Shown here piece by piece: positions 1-5,433 of a stretch of DNA of 7,351 bases. The translations under genes and the position numbers were made by a program. Origin of the DNA: DAIPXZ01 sp036782995 (GTDB lineage: Bacteria > Bacillota > Clostridia > Saccharofermentanales > Saccharofermentanaceae); the NCBI GenBank assembly GCA_036782995.1, contig DAIPXZ010000035.1, positions 1-7,351 on the forward strand, given 5' to 3'. The notes beneath the pieces were generated by a model. It did no database searches. It saw only the letters and a program-made list of their open reading frames with translations, and had not been told where the DNA came from. The number at the start of each line of letters is the position of its first letter. The stretch's first letter is position 1.

Positions 1-37
1 AATAAGTGACGTCAATTCATACAATTATTCATTCACA

Positions 38-63
38 AAAAGCGCCGCGAATGCGGCGCTTTT
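38..63 (-). terminator. Intrinsic terminator downstream of the zinc-ribbon membrane protein gene, possibly bidirectional
   Basis: An 11-bp perfect stem (38-48 with 53-63, AAAAGCGCCGC and its complement) closes a four-base loop GAAT. Read on the minus strand, the stem is followed by TTTTTGTG, so it can end transcription of the gene whose stop codon lies 84 bases earlier at 147. Read on the plus strand it ends in TTTTCATTATT, so it could also serve a gene lying left of the window. Nothing else is recognisable between 1 and 146. Confidence 0.85.
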
Positions 64-146
64 CATTATTGATACTATTTTTTCGATTTTCTCTATATGT
101 ATATGGATTGCTTCTGATTGTATCAAGGGTAAGGGTAACGACATGA

Positions 147-1106
147 TTATCGAATGAACATCATCATAAAGAAGCTGATGATTGCTTGCGAAAGAATGTA
201 GAAAAGCGCGTAACTGATAAACAAAAACAAAAACGTCTTGTTTTCGCACATCGTTAATTGCGTACGGAAAGCGATAAATTGTGCGACACCCATGAGAATC
301 AAGCTGATAAAAACAATGGTAAATGCTCCCTGGCTACCGAGTAGCAGTGAAATCATCAAAAGTGTTTCCATAAAACTCATGTAAAAGCTCGAAATAGAAA
401 CAACATCTAGTGCCCGTAAAAAAGAAAGCTTTCGATTGAACAATCGTGAAACAACCGCAAAACAGCCCGCAAGGACGAGAACACAAATAATAACTATGCT
501 GAAAAAGAGCCCCAGCGTAATAAACGGATGCGCGTACATATATGTCAACAATTCACCAAACAAGAGGCTCATCACCATCGTGAAAAACGGCGAATTGCTC
601 TCCGTTAATTTTAACGCCAAAAGCGCTGAAATCGCGGAGAAAAAGAGACTCGCTCCAATAATTCGCTTAATCGAATGACGAGAAGAAACCGTCGAAATCG
701 TTGTCGACGGATGCGCAATCATATTCCATGCCGGTCGTAACGCCTTGGAAAAAGATGGAAACGCTGCTCTAATTTGAGACAGAAGTGTCGAGAGACGAAA
801 ATGGCCTCGGTTCTCTTCATTCGGGGAAACCACGCGCTGTCCACTACTCTTTTCGGTCTTGCCATTCTTCTTTTTCGCTGTCTTTTTTGCTTTGGAATTT
901 GACTTGTCAGAAGTGGAATGCGTATCGGACTTGGCCTGCTGATTTGGTTTAGCAGAAGCAGTCTTCGTCGATTGATTCTGTGTGTATGTGAAGGGAGACG
1001 CAGACTTGCCTGAGGCAGTATGCGAAGAATTATTGGCCGAGGTGCGGCAGGTGCACTTCTCGCCCGGTTTAAGTTCATTTCCGCAATAGAAACAATATCT
1101 GGCCAT
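147..1106 (-). CDS. Zinc-ribbon membrane protein, Yip1-like
   Basis: This 319-residue protein has three parts. Residues 1-20 form a small zinc ribbon with cysteines at 5, 8, 18 and 20 (CFYCGNELKPGEKCTC). Residues 21-100 are a low-complexity linker rich in Ser, Thr, Lys, Gln and Asn, with a strongly basic stretch near 71-83, probably disordered. Residues from about 149 to 317 hold five or six hydrophobic segments (roughly 149-167, 174-190, 195-220, 235-257, 260-281, 291-317), resembling the Yip1/YIPF-type membrane domains found in zinc-ribbon proteins of Bacillota. The start is well supported: GAGGTGA (1122-1116), a seven-base match to the 16S rRNA anti-SD, lies nine bases upstream of the ATG, and a good promoter lies just before it. 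The soluble head should be cytoplasmic. Its biochemical role is unknown; trafficking roles of eukaryotic Yip1 proteins should not be transferred. It is divergent from the acyltransferase gene. The zinc ribbon and membrane architecture are clear; the Yip1 label is by resemblance only. Confidence 0.85.
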   Translation of the reverse strand: MARYCFYCGNELKPGEKCTCRTSANNSSHTASGKSASPFTYTQNQSTKTASAKPNQQAKSDTHSTSDKSNSKAKKTAKKKNGKTEKSSGQRVVSPNEENRGHFRLSTLLSQIRAAFPSFSKALRPAWNMIAHPSTTISTVSSRHSIKRIIGASLFFSAISALLALKLTESNSPFFTMVMSLLFGELLTYMYAHPFITLGLFFSIVIICVLVLAGCFAVVSRLFNRKLSFLRALDVVSISSFYMSFMETLLMISLLLGSQGAFTIVFISLILMGVAQFIAFRTQLTMCENKTFLFLFISYALFYILSQAIISFFMMMFIR

Positions 1107-1137
1107 GCTGATGTGTCACCTCACGAAAAAGAATAGT

Positions 1138-1166
1138 ATTATAGTAAAGAAATTTTTCAACGACAA
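1138..1166 (-). promoter_or_regulatory. Sigma-A/sigma-70-type promoter for the zinc-ribbon membrane protein gene
   Basis: On the minus strand, TTGTCG (1166-1161, four of six matches to TTGACA) is followed by a 17-base spacer and a perfect TATAAT (1143-1138). Transcription would begin near 1131, leaving a short leader of about 25 bases that contains the strong ribosome binding site at 1122-1116. The -35 hexamer overlaps that of the divergent plus-strand promoter almost completely. Confidence 0.75.
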
Positions 1167-1188
1167 TTGTATCGTACTTCTGTATAAT
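1160..1188 (+). promoter_or_regulatory. Sigma-A/sigma-70-type promoter for the acyltransferase gene
   Basis: On the plus strand, ACGACA (1160-1165, four of six matches to TTGACA) is followed by a 17-base spacer and a perfect TATAAT (1183-1188). Transcription would start near 1195, giving a leader of about 84 bases before the ATG at 1279. An eight-base palindrome ACAATTGT (1163-1170) sits over the shared -35 zone and could be a regulator contact, though it may be incidental. Confidence 0.75.
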
Positions 1189-1278
1189 ACAAAAGAGATG
1201 TTATGATTTTATGTCGAATCAAAATCGTTTTCGAACATTTACGTCACATTTTAGTCTACCAATAAAGGAATCACTCGC

Positions 1279-2598
1279 ATGGCAAAAAAAGGCAAGAACA
1301 AAGATTACGGCTGTTATCCAAGCAGATTTTGGTACACCCTTTTTGGCTCCGGAGTTGTCATCTCCATTGCGCGTCTTGTTTTCAATATCAAAGTGAAACG
1401 CGACCCGAAGGTAATGAAGATGGAAGGTCCTCTGGTTGTCGTTGGTAATCACCCCTCCTATCTTGACCCGATTATTCTCGCATGCACTCTTTACTGGCGT
1501 CCAATTAATTTTGTCGCCGGTACATTCCTTTTTCGCAATCGTATTTTTGGCGCCGTCATTAAAAGCGGCGGTTGCATCCCCAAAGCCCAATTCCGTACGG
1601 ACACCCGCGCAGTTCGCGCCATGCTGAACGTTCTTTCTCGCGGCGGCGTCCTCGGGATTTTCCCCGAAGCCACGCGTTTTGTCGATGGTAACTCCATCTT
1701 CTTCGACGATGCCCTTGCCCGCTTAATCAAGAAAACAAACAGCGGCATCGCTTTCCTTGAATCTCACGGTTCCTATATGACCTGGCCTCGTTGGAGCAAG
1801 AGTGGCTCTCGTCGTGGTAAAATCGAAGGCCATTTACGTTGTGTCTATACAAAAGAAGAGGTCAAGGCCATGAGCGTCGAGGAACTCTATGAGCTCATGA
1901 AAAAGGAACTTACCTACAACGAGTATGATTGGTTTCGTGAGCACCCGCAAGAATTCAAGTCAAAGGCCATCGCAGCTGGTGCCGAAAATATCGCCCATGC
2001 ATGCCCGCGTTGCGGCAAAATGAACGTCATGCAATCCGACAAAGATATACTCTTCTGTCGCGAATGCGGTAACCGCGTCCGCATGGAAAAGACCGGCTTC
2101 CTTGTCCCAGTTACCGACGAAGATAAAGCATTTCCGGACCTCCATCAATGGGTCATGTGGGAAAAAGACCTCATCGCAAAAGCAATCACCACACCCGAAT
2201 ATACCTATCGTGACCACGTCTTCCTTCACCACCCAATCGGCGAATTTAACTACGCCCTTGTTGGCGAAGGCACACTCTTCCTAGATGGGGACACACTGAT
2301 CTACGAAGGTACCGAATGCCCGGTTGAAGACGGCATCATCTTCAAAAAAGGAAAGCCCCTTCGCAAGCACGCCAAACGTGATATCACCCAAACCGCCGAG
2401 AATGTGCATAAGGAATTCATCATACATAAAATGCGCGGCTTCTCTGTCGACTATGGAAAACGCATCGAAATTTTCGACGCCAACGGCACAGTCAATCGCT
2501 TTCTCCCGGAACACGCCCAGCGTCTCTACGAGCTACAATGCGTAATGGAGCACATTAAGAATATGCCACAGGGTGAATCCTCACCTCGCACAGAATAA
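1279..2598 (+). CDS. PlsC-type 1-acyl-sn-glycerol-3-phosphate acyltransferase with zinc ribbon and extra C-terminal domain
   Basis: The 439-residue protein is a lysophospholipid acyltransferase that would move an acyl chain onto the free hydroxyl of a lysophosphatidic-acid-like acceptor at the inner face of the membrane. The catalytic HX4D motif is intact (NHPSYLD, H58 and D63). The acceptor-binding motif appears as FPEATR (128-133), with Ala where most relatives have Gly. Residues 17-37 are hydrophobic and may anchor it. The acyltransferase part ends near 235. A zinc ribbon follows (C242, C245, C260, C263), then about 165 residues that look beta-rich with a final helix, perhaps a PH/GRAM-like fold (inference). 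Ordinary PlsC proteins have about 200-260 residues, so the second half is an addition. AAAGGA (1264-1269) lies nine bases upstream of the ATG, supporting the start. It is monocistronic, with its own promoter and a terminator 38 bases after the stop. The family is sure; the exact acceptor is not, so no gene symbol is given. Confidence 0.93.
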   Translation: MAKKGKNKDYGCYPSRFWYTLFGSGVVISIARLVFNIKVKRDPKVMKMEGPLVVVGNHPSYLDPIILACTLYWRPINFVAGTFLFRNRIFGAVIKSGGCIPKAQFRTDTRAVRAMLNVLSRGGVLGIFPEATRFVDGNSIFFDDALARLIKKTNSGIAFLESHGSYMTWPRWSKSGSRRGKIEGHLRCVYTKEEVKAMSVEELYELMKKELTYNEYDWFREHPQEFKSKAIAAGAENIAHACPRCGKMNVMQSDKDILFCRECGNRVRMEKTGFLVPVTDEDKAFPDLHQWVMWEKDLIAKAITTPEYTYRDHVFLHHPIGEFNYALVGEGTLFLDGDTLIYEGTECPVEDGIIFKKGKPLRKHAKRDITQTAENVHKEFIIHKMRGFSVDYGKRIEIFDANGTVNRFLPEHAQRLYELQCVMEHIKNMPQGESSPRTE

Positions 2599-2635
2599 GT
2601 AAGTTAATTAAGGAACGAAAAAACAAACAAAAAAA

Positions 2636-2652
2636 GCGCCGGTATCCGGCGC
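2636..2652 (+). terminator. Bidirectional intrinsic terminator between convergent genes
   Basis: GCGCCGG (2636-2642) and CCGGCGC (2646-2652) form a perfect seven-pair stem around TAT (six pairs with a five-base loop is more realistic). It is flanked by five A on the left and, after one C, six T on the right (2654-2659), so it terminates the acyltransferase transcript. On the minus strand the stem is followed by a run of T with single G interruptions, so it can also end the convergent gene that stops at 2705. Confidence 0.92.
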
Positions 2653-2704
2653 CTTTTTTGTATGTACATATCTTTCACAATGATTTGGAATGGAAAACAA
2701 CGGT

Positions 2705-5314
2705 TTATGCCGTTTCTACCTTCGCCGCTTTTTCGAGCCCAAGTAGTTTAACGGCATCTTCGCGCATCTTGAACTTCAAAATTTTTCCTGCAGCATTCAT
2801 CGGGAAGCTATCAACAAAAGATACATAACGCGGGGTCTTATGCTTAGCCATATGGTCTTTCACATACTTCTTTATATCGTCTTCCGTGATTGTCGAGCCT
2901 TCTTTGCGGATGATGCAAGCCATGATTTCTTCACCATATGATTCATCTGGGACACCAATTACCTGGACATCGCTGACTTCTGGGTGCGTATAAATGAGCT
3001 CTTCGATTTCCTTCGGGTAAATGTTTTCACCGCCACGAATAATCATGTCCTTGATACGTCCGGTAATTTTATAGTTGCCTTCCGGAGTACGACGGGCGAG
3101 GTCGCCAGTGTGGAGCCAACCGTCTTCGTCAATCGCTGCCTTTGTCGCTTCGGGCATTTTGTAGTAGCCCTTCATAACGTTATAGCCTCGGGCCACAAAT
3201 TCACCATCCACATTATCCGGGAGCGGTTCGTTTGTTTCCGGGTCCACGATACGACATTCGACACCGGGGAGCGGACGGCCAACCGTTTGAACACGTACTT
3301 CAAGAGAGTCGCCGACGCGGCTTTGTGTACAGCCCGGAGAGCTCTCCGTCTGTCCGTAAACAATTGTGATATCTGTCATGTGCATCTTTTGAACGACGTC
3401 TTCCATGACCGGAATCGGGCATGGAGAGCCAGCCATAATACCAGTACGCATATGGGAAAAATCTGTCTTCTCGAAGTCCGGATTTTCCAAAAGTGCTATA
3501 AACATAGTCGGAACGCCATGCATGGCAGTCACTTTTCGAGCGTGGATGGCAGCCAATACTTTGCGAGGCGAGAAATAATCTACAGGAATCATTGTCGTCG
3601 CGTGTGTGATAGAAGCCGTCATTGCAAGAACCATGCCGAAGCAATGGAACATCGGAACCTGAATAAGCAAACGGTCGGCAGTAGTGAAGTCCATGCAGTC
3701 ACCGATGCATTTACCGTTGTTAAGGACACCGCGGTGCGTCAACATAACGCCCTTTGGAAAGCCTGTCGTGCCGGAAGTGTATTGCATGTTGCATACTTCA
3801 TCCGGATACGTATCATCAATTGCGGCACGAAGCTCCGCGTCTGAGACTGAAGCCGTTTTTTCTGCGATACAATCATCCCAGAAGAAGCAACCGTCATGCT
3901 TGCCGTCAATCGTGATAACATTACGAAGCACTGGTAGTCTTTCGGAATGTAGATCACCCGGTGTAGAGGTCGGAAGTTCTGGGCAAATTTCAGTCAAAAT
4001 ATCAACATAATTCGTGTCTTTATAACCATCAATCATGACCAATGTATGCGAATCAGATTGACGAAGCAGATACTCTGCTTCGTGAATCTTATAAGCCGTG
4101 TTAACAGTAACCAGAACCGCGCCTATGCGAACAGACGCCCAGAAAGTGATGAACCATTGCGGACGGTTTGTCGCCCAAAGTGCGACGTGATCGCCCTTCT
4201 TTACACCAATCGCCATCAGCATTTTTGCTGCTTTGTCGACATCATCGCGGAATTCGCTGTAAGTGCGAGTATAATCGCGCATAGCATAAGCAAATGCGGT
4301 CTGATTTGCGAACTCATCAGCAACCTTATCCAGCATCTGGCCGAAAGTCATATCGACCAAAATGTCCTTTTCAAAAATACGTTCGCCCTGTCCTGCCTCG
4401 ACAAAACGAATGGAAGACGGAACAACTTCAATCGGCTCTGCAGCTTGAGGACGAGCCTCACGCTTTGCTGGTGCCGCCACTGATTTTTTCTCGCCGCGCG
4501 TTGCTTCCCATTGACGAACATAATTTATGAATTGCGGGAAAACGATAGCCGCGCCTTCGATTTGCGTTGACCATCTCTTGACCCATTCAAGTGAAACAAA
4601 TCCATCATAGCCGTTTGCCGCCAACAATTCAAAAAGCGGAATCAATGGGAGGTCACCATGCCCCGGGAGGCGATAAGTCACTTGACCGTCGGCTTCCTTA
4701 ACGGAATCTTTGACATGAATATATCGAACATATTGTCCGACATTTGCCCACGTCGTCTCGACCGATTCGCCGAAATAGCGGAACGGGTGATGCACGTCCC
4801 AAAGAATACGTACACTCTCCATATTGACACGTTCAATCAATTTTCTTGCGCGGGCTGTATCAGCATATGCGCCGTTCGTCTCGACCAAAAGCGTAACATG
4901 CTTGGCTTGTGCCATGGCGCCAAGCGTTTTCAAAAGCTCCGCGATCGCCTCGTCATCACAAGGAACGGTCGGGCCTGGTTTTCCGTCAGCAAGAACGCGA
5001 ATATATGGCGCACCGACCTTGGCTGCCAAATCAATATACTCGCCAATTTCGCGAACCGCTTCTTTTGCCCCTTCCGGACTGGAAAGCACACAGTTCGACG
5101 AAAAGCACGGAATTGTAAGGCCGAGCTTTTTGAGGGATGCTACAGTATTATTTATTTCATTAGGAAGAAAAGGCTTTGTTCGCGTAGCCGTGATTTCGTC
5201 TCCAAGACCGCGAATTTCAATTCCTTCATATCCTAAATCGTGAGCCATCGGGAAAATATCAGTCCAGTTCCAATCCGGGCAGCCCAACGTTGAAAAAGCA
5301 AGCTTCATTGCCAT
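2705..5314 (-). CDS. Fusion of xylose-isomerase-like TIM barrel (sugar phosphate isomerase/epimerase family) with AMP-forming acyl-CoA synthetase
   Basis: One uninterrupted frame of 869 residues carries two complete enzymes. Residues 3-268 match the AP-endonuclease-2/xylose-isomerase-like TIM-barrel family (COG1082 type): the opening KLAFSTLGCPDW is typical, and the expected metal ligands are present as E145 (LLVETN), D173 with H175/H176 (WDVHH), H200 (YIHVKD) and E243 (SLEW). Residues 270-318 are an Ala/Pro/Lys/Glu-rich linker. Residues 319-862 form a full ANL-superfamily adenylating enzyme: phosphate loop YTSGTTGFPKG (512-522), YGQTE (653-657), WLHTGD (733-738, D738), GRIKDMIIRGGENIYP (752-767) and the C-terminal catalytic lysine K844 (AAGKILK). 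This half would activate a carboxylic acid, probably a fatty acid, to acyl-AMP and then acyl-CoA. The barrel's substrate is unknown. I chose the ATG at 5314 because GGAGG lies 11 bases upstream; a further in-frame ATG at 5356 lies upstream of that site. No good internal start was found before the synthetase. It is probably cytoplasmic. Separate transcription is likely, as a terminator precedes it. Confidence 0.93.
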   Translation of the reverse strand: MAMKLAFSTLGCPDWNWTDIFPMAHDLGYEGIEIRGLGDEITATRTKPFLPNEINNTVASLKKLGLTIPCFSSNCVLSSPEGAKEAVREIGEYIDLAAKVGAPYIRVLADGKPGPTVPCDDEAIAELLKTLGAMAQAKHVTLLVETNGAYADTARARKLIERVNMESVRILWDVHHPFRYFGESVETTWANVGQYVRYIHVKDSVKEADGQVTYRLPGHGDLPLIPLFELLAANGYDGFVSLEWVKRWSTQIEGAAIVFPQFINYVRQWEATRGEKKSVAAPAKREARPQAAEPIEVVPSSIRFVEAGQGERIFEKDILVDMTFGQMLDKVADEFANQTAFAYAMRDYTRTYSEFRDDVDKAAKMLMAIGVKKGDHVALWATNRPQWFITFWASVRIGAVLVTVNTAYKIHEAEYLLRQSDSHTLVMIDGYKDTNYVDILTEICPELPTSTPGDLHSERLPVLRNVITIDGKHDGCFFWDDCIAEKTASVSDAELRAAIDDTYPDEVCNMQYTSGTTGFPKGVMLTHRGVLNNGKCIGDCMDFTTADRLLIQVPMFHCFGMVLAMTASITHATTMIPVDYFSPRKVLAAIHARKVTAMHGVPTMFIALLENPDFEKTDFSHMRTGIMAGSPCPIPVMEDVVQKMHMTDITIVYGQTESSPGCTQSRVGDSLEVRVQTVGRPLPGVECRIVDPETNEPLPDNVDGEFVARGYNVMKGYYKMPEATKAAIDEDGWLHTGDLARRTPEGNYKITGRIKDMIIRGGENIYPKEIEELIYTHPEVSDVQVIGVPDESYGEEIMACIIRKEGSTITEDDIKKYVKDHMAKHKTPRYVSFVDSFPMNAAGKILKFKMREDAVKLLGLEKAAKVETA

Positions 5315-5325
5315 AAGTGAATCAT

Positions 5326-5330
5326 CCTCC
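5326..5330 (-). promoter_or_regulatory. Ribosome binding site that sets the start of the fusion gene
   Basis: GGAGG on the minus strand (5330-5326) lies 11 bases before the ATG at 5314 and 17 bases before the next in-frame ATG at 5308. The upstream ATG at 5356 would place this site inside the coding region and has no comparable site of its own. Homology of the TIM barrel also begins at the residues encoded from 5308, so the 14 extra residues are unlikely to be translated. Confidence 0.75.
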
Positions 5331-5339
5331 GATATAGTC

Positions 5340-5354
5340 GATAGTGAAACTATC
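5340..5354. repeat. Short palindrome in the leader of the fusion gene
   Basis: GATAGT (5340-5345) and ACTATC (5349-5354) are perfect inverted arms separated by three bases, ending nine bases before the GGAGG ribosome binding site in the direction of transcription. A possible -10 element TATGAT (minus strand, 5357-5352; five of six consensus bases) overlaps one arm, but no convincing -35 lies 16-18 bases upstream of it. The palindrome could be an operator or a weak RNA hairpin. It is too short to be certain. Confidence 0.35.
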
Positions 5355-5377
5355 ATAAAGATACAACGAAAAAAGAA

Positions 5378-5403
5378 AAAAGCCTATACGACAGTAGGCT
5401 TTT
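5378..5403 (-). terminator. Intrinsic terminator after the GGDEF-EAL gene
   Basis: A nine-pair stem (5378-5386 with 5395-5403; GCCTA and TAGGC extended by A/T pairs) closes an eight-base loop. On the minus strand it is followed by a T-rich tail (TTTTTCTTTTTTCG with part of the T run in the stem). It lies 31 bases after the stop codon of the cyclic-di-GMP gene and separates that gene from the fusion gene downstream. Readthrough is possible, since no strong promoter is visible in the remaining space. Confidence 0.85.
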
Positions 5404-5433
5404 CCCGAAAGAAAGGCAGAAAAGAGAAAGAAT

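Noticed and set aside
25..249. A 74-codon minus-strand frame across the end of the zinc-ribbon membrane gene
   Set aside because: It overlaps the clear C-terminal membrane helix in another frame and runs through the terminator hairpin.
1203..1265. A 20-codon open frame in the acyltransferase leader that stops just at the ribosome binding site, as a leader peptide might
   Set aside because: The predicted transcript starts near 1195, leaving no room for a ribosome binding site before it, and the peptide has no run of codons suggesting attenuation.
1211..1396. A 61-codon plus-strand frame starting upstream of the acyltransferase gene
   Set aside because: Most of it overlaps the N-terminus of the acyltransferase in another frame, and it lacks a ribosome binding site and similarity to any family.
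2984..3844. A 286-codon open frame on the plus strand
   Set aside because: It lies wholly antisense to the acyl-CoA synthetase domain, whose motifs are unmistakable, and its translation has no recognisable domain and the biased composition of a shadow frame.
4361..4507. Possibility that the fusion is really two genes with an internal start for the synthetase
   Set aside because: No stop codon interrupts the linker and the only nearby ATG (encoding M322) has at best an AAGGA 13 bases away; a single polypeptide fits better.
5315..5356. An upstream in-frame ATG that would add 14 residues to the fusion protein
   Set aside because: The GGAGG ribosome binding site would then be inside the gene, and the extra residues precede the known start of the TIM-barrel fold.
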